From assembly GCF_026262505.1 (NCBI RefSeq), contig NC_067206.1, positions 34,363,896 to 34,427,895 on the forward strand: a stretch of 64,000 bases of DNA. The letters are read 5' to 3'. Positions 1 to 11,055 of the stretch are shown here, piece after piece. Both the position numbers and the translations under genes were made by a program. The notes under the pieces are model-generated. The model made no database searches and had not been told where the DNA came from. It saw only the letters and a program-made list of their open reading frames with translations. The DNA is from Trichomonas vaginalis G3. Lineage: Eukaryota; Parabasalia; Trichomonadida; Trichomonadidae. Within the stretch, counting starts at the first letter, position 1. The number at the start of each line of letters is the position of its first letter.

Positions 1-682
1 CTAATGTCAACAAGTTCTTTCATGACAGAAAAGAAGAAATTGTCTGCCATTGGGCATTTATCGCCTGTAATAACTTGATCTGTGCAATGAATCATCGCAT
101 CGAACAAACCATTTCTGATTTGTCTCTGTGGTAATGTCATCGTGTATCTTGGATCAATGATTGAGAACTTCGGATATGTGATTTGAGCACCTCCGTAATT
201 CTTTTCTTTCCTATCTTCTCTTGAGATAACAAATGTATTGTTCCATTCAGAACCAGTTGCTGGAAGAGTAATGATTGAACCAACTGGAATCGCCTTCTCA
301 GGGAAAGCACCTTTTGAGATGATATCCCAAGCATCAACTGATGGATCAAGAGATGCAGCAGCTGAAATGAACTTGGTTGCATCAAGAACTGAGCCACCTC
401 CAACGGCAAGGAGTAAGTCAGGTTTGTATTCACGAACAACTTTGATAATTTCCAAACACGTTTTGTATTCTGGGTTTGGCTGAATGCCTCCTTGCCATTT
501 GACTTCGCATTCAAGATCGGCTAATGCTTTAACAACACTGAACGAGCACCATTCTTATCAATTGATCCGCCGCCAAATGTGCATAAAACGCGTGATTTTC
601 TTGGGACGAAATCCTTGAGATGCTCTTGAACAGCATTAGCACCGAAAGCTAACTGAACATTATTAGTCCAAAGCCACTTCAT
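1..682 (-). pseudogene. Iron-containing alcohol dehydrogenase (YqhD-like), copy 1, partial
   Basis: This is the 5' part of an NADPH/NADH-dependent iron alcohol dehydrogenase; the 3' part lies beyond the left edge. The ATG at 682 gives MKWLWTNNVQLAFG, the usual start of the YqhD/butanol-dehydrogenase family, followed by a first GGGS nucleotide-binding turn and, further on, the LLAVGGGSVLDATKF motif. The two parts are in different frames: the first frame stops after ARSVLLKH. The same frameshift is present in all five copies in the window, so it predates the duplications. The gene mirrors the copy at 2701-3880 around the centre at 1.69 kb. An initiator TCATT lies about 20 bases upstream of the ATG. 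Family assignment is firm; that it is a non-functional gene is an inference from the shared frameshift. Confidence 0.8.
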
Positions 683-1273
683 CCTCTATTGATGTATAAA
701 AATGAAGTGTATTTTTTTAATTAACTATTTATCTCAAATTTTTGAGAGAAAAATATATTCCGGCCAATTGTTTAAAAATTACATTGCTTTTGATAATTCA
801 AGATTATATAGCTTCGAGTTCTTATTGTTCAATAAATACATGATAAAAATTTTGAAACAAGTGAGTTGCGTCATAAAGTTTTGAATTTTTTCTGACATTT
901 GTCCATATGAATTCACAGCTATTTTGCTAACCATTTAGATATTAGAATTACAATAAATTAATTATATGTCTCATTAAGACAGTGATTGTAGTTCAATTTC
1001 AATTTTTGAATCGAAATTCAGATATGATTATAAGGCGATCATTTATTTTTGATCAATATTATATATTGGTGTTTCAAATTAATGTTTAATACTATTTGCA
1101 TGGATTTTCAAAAGTTATTTGTAACTTCAGTCATTTAAAATTTATTAATTTCATTAACCATATATAGGAGGATGAAGTTAATGTGGATCTTATTTTTATC
1201 ATGATTAAGATAGAAAGAATAATAAAAATGAATTTTTAGTTATATTCAAAGTTTATTCATACATTTATTATAT
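683..1273. other. Intergenic, start-proximal region of ADH and 3' flank of microgene
   Basis: AT-rich DNA with no supported gene. It is the inverted copy of 2111-2700 and recurs at 11056-11642, 12478-13068 and 43272-43862. It begins with the ADH initiator region. A small open frame inside has no initiator and is not supported. Confidence 0.6.
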
Positions 1274-1450
1274 TTATCCATATCTAGTGATAATACTCAT
1301 ATACTCTGCCATAGAACCTGCATTATACCTTCCTCTAAGATATTCATGTTGAGCAGGACCCCCACTATTTTCAATTCTGCTAATTCTAGAGTCTGTTTTT
1401 TGAGAAGATGAACTGCTCTTCGATTGGGATGATCCTTGCTTAGAACTCAT
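1274..1450 (-). CDS. Ser-rich 58-residue microprotein, copy 1
   Basis: The ATG at 1450 opens a 58-codon frame ending in TAA (overlapping TAAA). The protein has a Ser/Gln/Lys-rich N-terminus (MSSKQGSSQSKSSSSSQ) and a C-terminal module with SGGP, YLRGRY and SMAEYM. An initiator-like TTCATTTTT lies a few bases before the ATG. No family is recognised and no signal peptide or membrane segment is visible. A diverged paralog at 44521-44697 keeps length and C-terminal motifs, which argues that this is a real gene. It reads away from the centre at 1.69 kb, back to back with the copy at 1934-2110; this copy has Ala where that copy has Val after SGGP. Confidence 0.6.
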   Translation of the reverse strand: MSSKQGSSQSKSSSSSQKTDSRISRIENSGGPAQHEYLRGRYNAGSMAEYMSIITRYG

Positions 1451-1609
1451 CTTTTAAAAATGAAATGAGTTCTATTTTTTGTCAAAAATTTTATTCCTAG
1501 TCAAAAATTTTGAATCAAATTGATTCACACTATAATGATTAAAATTTAAAATATTTGATCGATTGTTATTAAAACTATAACTTCAAGATAAAATTAATCT
1601 AATGAATTC

Positions 1610-1774
1610 CTCTTCAAAATTTTGAAATTTTGAGGGTATTCAATTTTTCTTTAAATTTCCTTTCTCCTTAATCATTCAATTTGATTTGCGATTGTTTTGT
1701 TCATCTTAATAAATACGGTGCTGTTATCAATCTTTTAGCTTTTAGCTTTGAGCCTTTACTTTTTTTTGAAATAA
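1610..1774. other. Spacer of head-to-head centre C1
   Basis: A unique 165-base loop between inverted arms, containing CCTCTTCAAAATTTTGAAA and a GCTTTTAGCTTTGAGCC stretch. The same spacer in the same orientation occurs at 11978-12142 and 44199-44364. It lies between two divergent microgenes and could hold shared promoter elements. Confidence 0.75.
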
Positions 1775-1933
1775 GAATTCATTAGATTAATTTTATCTTG
1801 AAGTTATAGTTTTAATAACAATCGATCAAATATTTTAAATTTTAATCATTATAGTGTGAATCAATTTGATTCAAAATTTTTGACTAGGAATAAAATTTTT
1901 GACAAAAAATAGAACTCATTTCATTTTTAAAAG

Positions 1934-2110
1934 ATGAGTTCTAAGCAAGGATCATCCCAATCGAAGAGCAGTTCATCTTCTCAAAAAACAGACTCTAGAA
2001 TTAGCAGAATTGAAAATAGTGGGGGTCCTGTTCAACATGAATATCTTCGAGGAAGGTATAATGCAGGTTCTATGGCAGAGTATATGAGTATTATCACTAG
2101 ATATGGATAA
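1934..2110 (+). CDS. Ser-rich 58-residue microprotein, copy 2
   Basis: ATG at 1934, stop TAA at 2108-2110 within TAAATATAATAAA, preceded by TTCATTTTTAAAAG, a good trichomonad initiator. The product is the same Ser-rich protein with SGGPVQHEYLRGRYN and SMAEYM motifs. It is divergent from copy 1 across the 165-base spacer, so the two start regions are mirror images. Function unknown. It is too short for domain calling; support comes from the initiator, the TAAA stop context and the conserved paralog at 44521. Confidence 0.6.
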   Translation: MSSKQGSSQSKSSSSSQKTDSRISRIENSGGPVQHEYLRGRYNAGSMAEYMSIITRYG

Positions 2111-2700
2111 ATATAATAAATGTATGAATAAACTTTGAATATAACTAAAAATTCATTTTTATTATTCTTTCTATCTTAATCATGATAAAAATAAGATCCA
2201 CATTAACTTCATCCTCCTATATATGGTTAATGAAATTAATAAATTTTAAATGACTGAAGTTACAAATAACTTTTGAAAATCCATGCAAATAGTATTAAAC
2301 ATTAATTTGAAACACCAATATATAATATTGATCAAAAATAAATGATCGCCTTATAATCATATCTGAATTTCGATTCAAAAATTGAAATTGAACTACAATC
2401 ACTGTCTTAATGAGACATATAATTAATTTATTGTAATTCTAATATCTAAATGGTTAGCAAAATAGCTGTGAATTCATATGGACAAATGTCAGAAAAAATT
2501 CAAAACTTTATGACGCAACTCACTTGTTTCAAAATTTTTATCATGTATTTATTGAACAATAAGAACTCGAAGCTATATAATCTTGAATTATCAAAAGCAA
2601 TGTAATTTTTAAACAATTGGCCGGAATATATTTTTCTCTCAAAAATTGAGATAAATAGTTAATTAAAAAAATACACTTCATTTTTATACATCAATAGAGG
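2111..2700. other. Intergenic between microgene and ADH
   Basis: AT-rich, no supported gene. It contains the ADH start-proximal initiator (TTCATTTTTATAC) just before 2701. It is a mirror copy of 683-1273. Confidence 0.6.
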
Positions 2701-3880
2701 ATGAAGTGGCTTTGGACTAATAATGTTCAGTTAGCTTTCGGTGCTAATGCTGTTCAAGAGCATCTCAAGGATTTCGTCCCAAGAAAATCACGCGTTTTAT
2801 GCACATTTGGCGGCGGATCAATTGATAAGAATGGTGCTCGTTCAGTGTTGTTAAAGCATTAGCCGATCTTGAATGCGAAGTCAAATGGCAAGGAGGCATT
2901 CAGCCAAACCCAGAATACAAAACGTGTTTGGAAATTATCAAAGTTGTTCGTGAATACAAACCTGACTTACTCCTTGCCGTTGGAGTGGCTCAGTTCTTGA
3001 TGCAACCAAGTTCATTTCAGCTGCTGCATCTCTTGATCCATCAGTTGATGCTTGGGATATCATCTCAAAAGGTGCTTTCCCTGAGAAGGCGATTCCAGTT
3101 GGTTCAATCATTACTCTTCCAGCAACTGGTTCTGAATGGAACAATACATTTGTTATCTCAAGAGAAGATAGGAAAGAAAAGAATTACGGAGGTGCTCAAA
3201 TCACATATCCGAAGTTCTCAATCATTGATCCAAGATACACGATGACATTACCACAGAGACAAATCAGAAATGGTTTGTTCGATGCGATGATTCATTGCAC
3301 AGATCAAGTTATTACAGGCGATAAATGCCCAATGGCAGACAATTTCTTCTTTTCTGTCATGAAAGAACTTGTTGACATTAGCACTGGTTTATTGCAACCT
3401 GATGCTTCATTAGAACTTCATGAGAGATTGATTGTTGCTTCAGAATTCGCACAGAACCAAATATTCGCTTATGGAAAGACACCATATTGGGAAGTTCACC
3501 TTACAGCACAGCCATTGACTCCAATGTACGGTATTGATCATGCTGCCACACTTGCAATTGTTGCACCAGTCCTTTACGAAAGGCTTAAGGAATCAAGAAA
3601 AGAGACAATGGCAGAAGCAGCTGAGTACGTTTTTGGTGTTCATGAAGGAACTGTTGATCAAAAGGCCGACAAGTTCATCGAAGGAATCCGCAATTTTGCT
3701 ATTAAACTTGGCATGCCATTGAAGGTTTCAGACTTCCCTAACGCTTCAAAGATTCAAGAAGGAGATGTTAAATTCCTTGTTGAAAGAGCTTTAGAATTAG
3801 GAAGAGGTCAACAATATGGATACAACAACGAATTGAATGCAAAAGTTGTTGAAGAGATTCTTTCTAAAGTTGTTCAATAA
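2701..3880 (+). pseudogene. Iron-containing alcohol dehydrogenase (YqhD-like), copy 2
   Basis: Full-length copy from ATG 2701 to TAA 3880 (TAAA overlap). Family features: GGGS turns, TLPATGSEWNN, the metal-site segment DAMIHCTDQV and the later MYGIDHAATLAIV. Beyond the frameshift shared by all copies (near 2850), this copy lacks one G in GGAGGTGGC near 2985, which breaks the GGGS coding frame again. The last part, from MTLPQRQ on, is open for 212 codons. The dehydrogenase would reduce aldehydes in the cytosol if intact, but this copy cannot encode a full enzyme. Confidence 0.85.
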
Positions 3881-4648
3881 AAAACAACTTAAAATGAAAT
3901 AAAATCATCATTTTAGAATTTTAATATTTTTTTAAACATTACATTCCATGCAGAATGTTTTATTCTTTCTATTTTCAAACTTGAAATTCCTATAAAAGCT
4001 TCTTAGTTCATACATAGCTCCAAAAATAGCGCACAGTGCATTTGATGTATTTCCAACTATATGAATGCAAATACTGTTGAATTGATTCCTATCAAAGTAG
4101 GTAAATAAAATCCCCATATAAATATGCAAACTAATGAAATATATGTAAAAGATAATCACTGAATAGAATTTTATTCATAATTTCTCAATGAATTCCGCTT
4201 TATTAATGAACGAAATAAATATAGCTCTTCTATTTACAGTACAAGCAATCTGTGTTAATGTTAGATAAGTTTGTTACAATTATCCATTAAAAATTGTTTC
4301 AATCACGATTTGATAAAATTTTTTTTGAAATATCGAATCTAAATATTTCAACAGTTAAATGCTGTGAAAGATTTTAAAAACACAAAGTCTGCCATTTGGC
4401 TCACTTCTGACCTTGTTGCTTTTCGATGAAGTAAACAAAAAATGAATAGATAATAGACGATATAGACCAATAAATATAATCGGTTTTCATTGAATTATTT
4501 TCAGAGGTAGGTATGAATTCACATGACTAATTCTGATAAAAATGAAAATCCCATTATATTATACGAAATTATTAAATATCTCTTAAATATTTTTCAATAG
4601 ATTCATGATTCAAAACTTTGAAATAAGAAAAACACTTCATTTTTGTGA
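3881..4648. other. Intergenic between ADH and acyltransferase
   Basis: AT-rich spacer, repeated at 9107-9876, 14250-15020 and 41321-42090. The stretch before 4649 contains AACACTTCATTTTTGTGA, an initiator 9-12 bases before the acyltransferase ATG and very like that of ADH. A 75-codon open frame on the minus strand has no ATG at its beginning and no initiator, and one copy is broken, so I do not call it. Confidence 0.6.
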
Positions 4649-5621
4649 ATGTCAGCTCGCCCAGCAGTCGGATGGGAATCACATTTTATTGCAACCAAGG
4701 CATATATTCAATTTGCATTGAGCATTAGCGATAAGTCATTTATGCCAAAACTACTCAACAAGATAGACAAAACAGTTGCCGCTCTTCATTATGGTACAGA
4801 TGGAAAACAAATATTTAGGACTCATGGCTCTACACCAATATATAAACTCCCTGATAACGTCACTGATCTTGGACAATTAAATGAAATTATGTATCAGAAG
4901 TATACTCGTCCATTAGACCACGCATTAGCCTCTATTGGGACAAATAAAGATACTATTGTTCTTAATATTAACCATCTTGCAGCAGATGGAGGATATCTTC
5001 ATAATTTATTTGAATTTTTAAAGACAGATGAAGATATCAACTACATCCCTAGTATTATTCCAACAGAAAAAGTATTTGAAAAAGAAATTAATGAATATAA
5101 TGGATCTCTTCCATTGTTCCAGTTGCAGATCCATCGTTAACTCGTGCTATTCCTCAAGATCAGTTAAATTACCATACAGCATACGGAATGTTTACTAATA
5201 ACATATCAATTGATGCAAAAACATTGATGACCTCTAAAATTAACGGAAAGATCAAAAATTTGACAGAATATTATTGGGCAAGTGTCATTTTATCTGTATC
5301 AGCATTCAACAACAAGCTTGAAAACACCGGAATTCCAACATGCATTAATTTAAGACAATACTTAAATAAATCAGATTTCAACATTGGAAATTGTTTCTCT
5401 CACGTCATTGTTTCGACACACGTTACAAAAGATGATGATGTTAAAACATTGATGGATAATCTCCGTCAAGATTTCAATAACAAATACAAGTTAAGAACTC
5501 CAATTGGAGAATTGAAATCACTAAAACAAGGCTCGCTTTTCCAAGCTAGTGTTAAAGGATTAGTTCCAGATATTTCACTCAATGGAACATTTAAGATGGA
5601 AAAACCATTCAAAGACATGCG
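4649..5621 (+). pseudogene. Condensation/alcohol acyltransferase-fold gene, copy A, truncated
   Basis: The ATG at 4649 begins the same protein as the intact copies B and C. It carries the NINHLAADGGYL segment, an HxxxDG active-site motif of the chloramphenicol-acetyltransferase-like fold (condensation domains, alcohol acetyltransferases, BAHD enzymes). One C of a CCC run is missing near 5120, shifting the frame, and the gene is cut at about 5621, where an 800-base foldback element begins; the last 80 or so codons are absent. The cut point is identical to that of copy D. Confidence 0.85.
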
Positions 5622-6416
5622 AAAAAAAACATTAAAAAAATTATTGTTTGTGTATATTTCAATATTCAACCATTCAAATTTTTTTGGACCTTTTTTTATC
5701 AAATCATAATCCCAAAACAATTTGAAGGGTGTGATATAGCGAATATACCTCAAATTTTTCTGAGGCAAAGCTCAGAAAAATTTGAGGTATATTGTTTATA
5801 TTCAAGAATTTGAAAGTATATCTAAATTTTTTTACTCGATGATTCAAATCGATTTGTTTGTTGAAAGATATGACGAACTTTTTTTTATCTTTCTTTGTAA
5901 TATTTCATAGGATTGAAAATGAAACTTGCTTTTGATCTTCTTAGATAATATTATCCATATTGGCGATTCTGCCTTTAATGGTTTTGAATCAGATGTATTG
6001 AAATTTTGAATAGACGTGGTTGTCTGATTAATTCAAAAAATAAATAAAAAATAAATAAAATTATCATTCAATCGCCAATATGGATAATATTATCTAAGAA
6101 GATCAAAAGCAAGTTTCATTTTCAATCCTATGAAATATTACAAAGAAAGATAAAAAAAGTTCGTCATATCTTTCAACAAACAAATCGATTTGAATCATCG
6201 AGTAAAGAAAATTTAGATATACTTTCAAATTCTTGAATATAAACAATATACCTCAAATTTTTCTGAGCTTTGCCTCAGAAAAATTTGAGGTATATTCGCT
6301 ATATCACACCCTTCAAATTGTTTTGGGATTATGATTTGATAGAAAAAAAGGTCCAAAAAATTTGAATGGTTGAATATTGAAATATACACAAACAATAATT
6401 TTTTAATGTTTTTTTT
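5622..6416. mobile_element. Foldback element of about 795 bases, copy 1
   Basis: Two arms of roughly 350 bases that are reverse complements of each other flank a loop of about 80-90 bases. Termini are AAAAAAAACATTAAAAAA and its complement. Inside each arm is a second, smaller dyad (TCAAATTTTTCTGAGG...). No protein-coding frame is visible. One side abuts the acyltransferase interior and the other the upstream region of the amphipathic-repeat gene, so no target duplication can be recognised. The same junction exists at 17715-18512. It resembles non-autonomous foldback or MITE-type DNA elements; the family is unknown to me. Confidence 0.75.
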
Positions 6417-6568
6417 ATTCAATAAATTCAGTGAATAGCAATATAAACAAATGATTTAAAACGGTTTTCATCATTTAATTTTTGTTGTATTTCACAAATA
6501 TAAAGTTTGTCAGATCTGACACGCACCATAAGGAAATTTGATAATAATTCAAATCATCATTATTTAAT

Positions 6569-7286
6569 ATGTTCGCCTTGGCTATCCTTGCATCATCAAG
6601 AGCCTCACGCGTCTTAAAGGTTGGACGGCAACCATCCAGCCGCTGGCCAATTAGACCATATCCATTTCCATTAAAGTATTCATCAAACGATGAAGAGACC
6701 AACATGATTAGTCCAGACTTCTTAAAACATTAGTAGATGCCGCTGAGAAAGAACTTAGTCGACCGTTCTATCCAAGATACTTCCCCAGAAACGCTGAAGA
6801 ATCAACAATTGACCCTGACAATTTCCCACCATTAGTTGGTATAGCAGTCGATATTGTTGGTGGGATTATCATTGACAAACTAATCGATAGACTTCACAGG
6901 AACAGTGCCAATGCAGAAGAGGCGTTAGATATGATTATGACAACATCCCATGGGGTCCAATTATTAAAGGAGCCGGCAAGATCATTGGTAAGGCTGGATT
7001 AGAAGAATTAGTTAAATGGGCTGCTGGTAAGATTCTTCCAAACAATTCAGTATCCGATTCAATGTATCAACCATATCGCTTATATCTCAATGCAGAAGAG
7101 GAGTCAGATATCGATTATGACAACATCCCATGGGGTCCAATTATTAAAGGAGCCGGCAAGATCATTGGCGAGGCTGGATTAAAAGAACTGGTTAAATGGG
7201 CTGCTGGTAAGATTCTTCCAAACGATTCAGTATCCAATTCTTTTACTCCATATTTTCCAAGAAGACCATTATGGAAGGACTACTAA
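6569..7286 (+). pseudogene. Secreted amphipathic-repeat protein, broken copy
   Basis: This is the mirror copy of the intact gene at 16842-17561. The start context, the Trp-Gly-Pro amphipathic repeats and the final LWKDY with TAAA-type stop context are all recognisable. The copy is broken, with about two breaks, and would not give the whole protein. It lies between the foldback element and acyltransferase copy B. Confidence 0.7.
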
Positions 7287-7855
7287 AATAAAAAATCTTT
7301 TGATTTTTTAGTCATTTGAATTTTTTAAGAGCACAAATACATCCACATACATCTGACTTTAAAGTTAACAGTTTAATAGTCAAATTTAAACTCGTTACAA
7401 CACATAATAAAACTCTGCTAATATAGATGGAATATATGACATATAGATAGCTTCATATTAAAAAAAAATAGAAGATTACAAATACAATTATTTAACAAAA
7501 CTTGAATAGAACCAACATGTTCTTTCATAGCCTCAAAGTCTAAGTCTCCACATGCATACATTCTCAATTTGGGAGAGCTCTCAATTTATGAGATAGTTTA
7601 AGTGCTTCTTTCTCGAAATATAAAAAGCATAAGAGAAAATATCATATAGCAATATGACCACATATGGATTCATATATACAATTAGTATATTTATACTGAA
7701 TGAAAACAAACATATCTCCTTGGAACAATGAATTTTAAAACCTACAAAATTAATACTGCTTTTGAACCAAAAACATTCAGCCTAAATCGATGTTTTCCTA
7801 TTTAGATATTAAAATAATTAATTCTCTAACATTTCACATGGCATATTTAAAATAA
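7287..7855. other. Intergenic, convergent 3' ends
   Basis: Spacer between the 3' ends of the amphipathic-repeat gene and acyltransferase copy B; mirror of 16272-16841. It contains a short AT-rich dyad around 7480-7500 and an inverted GAGAGCTC stretch near 7575. No gene seen. Confidence 0.5.
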
Positions 7856-9106
7856 TTAAATCATCATTTGGATTTCTTTTTGTAAACTCTTTTTGAAGTT
7901 CATCTGATGATCTCTAAGCATGTCAAATACTTCGCCGATCTTCATATTAGGAGAAATGTTTTGAAGACCATAATGGAATGACGAAAGCAATGTTTTAGCT
8001 TCATTATCACTGATATCACCAGATGGATGACGGAGCTTTCCAAACAATGTGTTTTGATTGCCATTGACAATTGAATAACCAATGAAACAAAGAATTGATG
8101 CATTAGAGCCATCAATAGTTCCTAAATCAATTCGCATGTCTTTGAATGGTTTTTCCATCTTAAATGTTCCATTGAGTGAAATATCTGGAACTAATCCTTT
8201 AACACTAGCTTGGAAAAGCGAGCCTTGTTTTAGTGATTTCAATTCTCCAATTGGAGTTCTTAACTTGTATTTGTTATTGAAATCTTGACGGAGATTATCC
8301 ATCAATGTTTTAACATCATCATCTTTTGTAACGTGTGTCGAAACAATGACGTGAGAGAAACAATTTCCAATGTTGAAATCTGATTTATTTAAGTATTGTC
8401 TTAAATTAATGCATGTTGGAATTCCGGTGTTTTCAAGCTTGTTGTTGAATGCTGATACAGATAAAATGACACTTGCCCAATAATATTCTGTCAAATTTTT
8501 GATCTTTCCGTTAATTTTAGAGGTCATCAATGTTTTTGCATCAATTGATATGTTATTAGTAAACATTCCGTATGCTGTATGGTAATTTAACTGATCTTGA
8601 GGAATAGCACGAGTTAACGATGGATCTGCAACTGGGAACAATGGAAGAGATCCATTATATTCATTAATTTCTTTTTCAAATACTTTTTCTGTTGGAATAA
8701 TACTAGGGATGTAGTTGATATCTTCATCTGTCTTTAAAAATTCAAATAAATTATGAAGATATCCTCCATCTGCTGCAAGATGGTTAATATTAAGAACAAT
8801 AGTATCTTTATTTGTCCCAATAGAGGCTAATGCGTGGTCTAATGGACGAGTATACTTCTGATACATAATTTCATTTAATTGTCCAAGATCAGTGACGTTA
8901 TCAGGGAGTTTATATATTGGTGTAGAGCCATGAGTCCTAAATATTTGTTTTCCATCTGTACCATAATGAAGAGCGGCAACTGTTTTGTCTATCTTGTTGA
9001 GTAGTTTTGGCATAAATGACTTATCGCTAATGCTCAATGCAAATTGAATATATGCCTTGGTTGCAATAAAATGTGATTCCCATCCGACTGCTGGGCGAGC
9101 TGACAT
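7856..9106 (-). CDS. Condensation/alcohol acyltransferase-fold protein, copy B
   Basis: Intact 416-codon gene. Residues 109-114 (HLAADG) match the HxxxDG catalytic motif of CoA-dependent acyltransferases of the chloramphenicol-acetyltransferase-like superfamily. Around residue 233, INLRQYL followed by IGNCFS matches the conserved NxR...GN segment of alcohol acetyltransferases and condensation domains. No signal peptide or membrane helix is apparent, so it is probably cytosolic. The start at 9106 is supported by the initiator TTCATTTTT about 10 bases upstream. The neighbour upstream is the ADH; an alcohol-producing enzyme next to an alcohol acyltransferase would fit ester formation, but this is inference. 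Substrate unknown. Scattered occurrence of this fold in anaerobic protists suggests bacterial origin; not tested here. Confidence 0.8.
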   Translation of the reverse strand: MSARPAVGWESHFIATKAYIQFALSISDKSFMPKLLNKIDKTVAALHYGTDGKQIFRTHGSTPIYKLPDNVTDLGQLNEIMYQKYTRPLDHALASIGTNKDTIVLNINHLAADGGYLHNLFEFLKTDEDINYIPSIIPTEKVFEKEINEYNGSLPLFPVADPSLTRAIPQDQLNYHTAYGMFTNNISIDAKTLMTSKINGKIKNLTEYYWASVILSVSAFNNKLENTGIPTCINLRQYLNKSDFNIGNCFSHVIVSTHVTKDDDVKTLMDNLRQDFNNKYKLRTPIGELKSLKQGSLFQASVKGLVPDISLNGTFKMEKPFKDMRIDLGTIDGSNASILCFIGYSIVNGNQNTLFGKLRHPSGDISDNEAKTLLSSFHYGLQNISPNMKIGEVFDMLRDHQMNFKKSLQKEIQMMI

Positions 9107-9876
9107 TCACAAAAATGAAGTGTTTTTCTTATTTCAAAGTTTTGAATCATGAATCTATTGAAAAATATTTAAGAGATATTTAATAATTTCGTATAATATA
9201 ATGGGATTTTCATTTTTATCAGAATTAGTCATGTGAATTCATACCTACCTCTGAAAATAATTCAATGAAAACCGATTATATTTATTGGTCTATATCGTCT
9301 ATTATCTATTCATTTTTTGTTTACTTCATCGAAAAGCAACAAGGTCAGAAGTGAGCCAAATGGCAGACTTTGTGTTGTTTTAAAATCTTTCACAGCATTT
9401 AACTGTTGAAATATTTAGATTCGATATTTCAAAAAAAATTTTATCAAATCGTGATTGAAACAATTTTTAATGGATAATTGTAACAAACTTATCTAACATT
9501 AACACAGATTGCTTGTACTGTAAATAGAAGAGCTATATTTATTTCGTTCATTAATAAAGCGGAATTCATTGAGAAATTATGAATAAAATTCTATTCAGTG
9601 ATTATCTTTTACATATATTTCATTAGTTTGCATATTTATATGGGGATTTTATTTACCTACTTTGATAGGAATCAATTCAACAGTATTTGCATTCATATAG
9701 TTGGAATACATCAAATGCACTGTGCGCTATTTTTGGAGCTATGTATGAACTAAGAAGCTTTTATAGGAATTTCAAGTTTGAAAATAGAAAGAATAAAACA
9801 TTCTGCATGGAATGTAATGTTTAAAAAAATATTAAAATTCTAAAATGATGATTTTATTTCATTTTAAGTTGTTTTT
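9107..9876. other. Intergenic between acyltransferase B and ADH copy 3
   Basis: Mirror of 14250-15020. Holds the acyltransferase initiator next to 9106 and nothing else I can support. Single-base deletions relative to the other copies begin here (for example near 9709). Confidence 0.55.
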
Positions 9877-11055
9877 TTATTGAACAACTTTAGAAAGAAT
9901 CTCTTCAACAACTTTTGCATTCAATTCGTTGTTGTATCCATATTGTTGACCTCTTCCTAATTCTAAAGCTCTTTCAACAAGGAATTTAACATCTCCTTCT
10001 TGAATCTTTGAAGCGTTAGGGAAGTCTGAAACCTTCAATGGCATGCCAAGTTTAATAGCAAAATTGCGGATTCCTTCGATGAACTTGTCGGCCTTTTGAT
10101 CAACAGTTCCTTCATGAACACCAAAAACGTACTCAGCTGCTTCTGCCATTGTCTCTTTTCTTGATTCCTTAAGCCTTTCGTAAAGGACTGGTGCAACAAT
10201 TGCAAGTGTGGCAGCATGATCAATACCGTACATTGGAGTCAATGGCTGTGCTGTAAGGTGAACTTCCCAATATGGTGTCTTTCCATAAGCGAATATTTGG
10301 TTCTGTGCGAATTCTGAAGCAACAATCAATCTCTCATGAAGTTCTAATGAAGCATCAGGTTGCAATAAACCAGTGCTAATGTCAACAAGTTCTTTCATGA
10401 CAGAAAAGAAGAAATTGTCTGCCATTGGGCATTTATCGCCTGTAATAACTTGATCTGTGCAATGAATCATCGCATCGAACAAACCATTTCTGATTTGTCT
10501 CTGTGGTAATGTCATCGTGTATCTTGGATCAATGATTGAGAACTTCGGATATGTGATTTGAGCACCTCCGTAATTCTTTTCTTTCCTATCTTCTCTTGAG
10601 ATAACAAATGTATTGTTCCATTCAGAACCAGTTGCTGGAAGAGTAATGATTGAACCAACTGGAATCGCCTTCTCAGGGAAAGCACCTTTTGAGATGATAT
10701 CCCAAGCATCAACTGATGGATCAAGAGATGCAGCAGCTGAAATGAACTTGGTTGCATCAAGAACTGAGCCACCTCCAACGGCAAGGAGTAAGTCAGGTTT
10801 GTTTCACGAACAACTTTGATAATTTCCAAACACGTTTTGTATTCTGGGTTTGGCTGAATGCCTCCTTGCCATTTGACTTCGCATTCAAGATCGGCTAATG
10901 CTTTAACAACACTGAACGAGCACCATTCTTATCAATTGATCCGCCGCCAAATGTGCATAAAACGCGTGATTTCTTGGGACGAAATCCTTGAGATGCTCTT
11001 GAACAGCATTAGCACCGAAAGCTAACTGAACATTATTAGTCCAAAGCCACTTCAT
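9877..11055 (-). pseudogene. Iron-containing alcohol dehydrogenase (YqhD-like), copy 3
   Basis: Full-length copy with ATG at 11055 and stop at 9877. In addition to the frameshift common to all copies it lacks one base near 10803 (GTATTC reads GTTTC) and one T near 10975 (GATTTTC reads GATTTC). Its neighbourhood has many further one-base deletions compared with the other copies, mostly in short homopolymers, so the private frameshifts may be consensus errors in the assembly and not biology. Confidence 0.8.

Larger units (their letters stand above)
1..1609. repeat. Left arm of inverted repeat centred at 1.69 kb
   Basis: This stretch is the near-identical reverse complement of about 1775-3383 (ADH plus microgene). 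The pairing starts at GAATTC on each side of a 165-base spacer and continues to the left edge of the window, so the true arm is longer than seen here. Confidence 0.9.

Noticed and set aside
702-884. 60-codon frame between ADH and microgene
   Set aside because: Lies over the ADH promoter region, AT-rich composition and no sign of conservation other than the duplication itself.
3932-4159. 75-codon frame on the minus strand in the ADH-acyltransferase spacer, repeated in other copies
   Set aside because: No ATG at its beginning, no initiator, very hydrophobic low-complexity product, and its repetition is explained by duplication of the whole cassette.
5622-6416. Foldback element as a Polinton terminal repeat or LTR
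   Set aside because: Arms are inverted, not direct; there are no coding genes and the ends do not match the Polinton termini.
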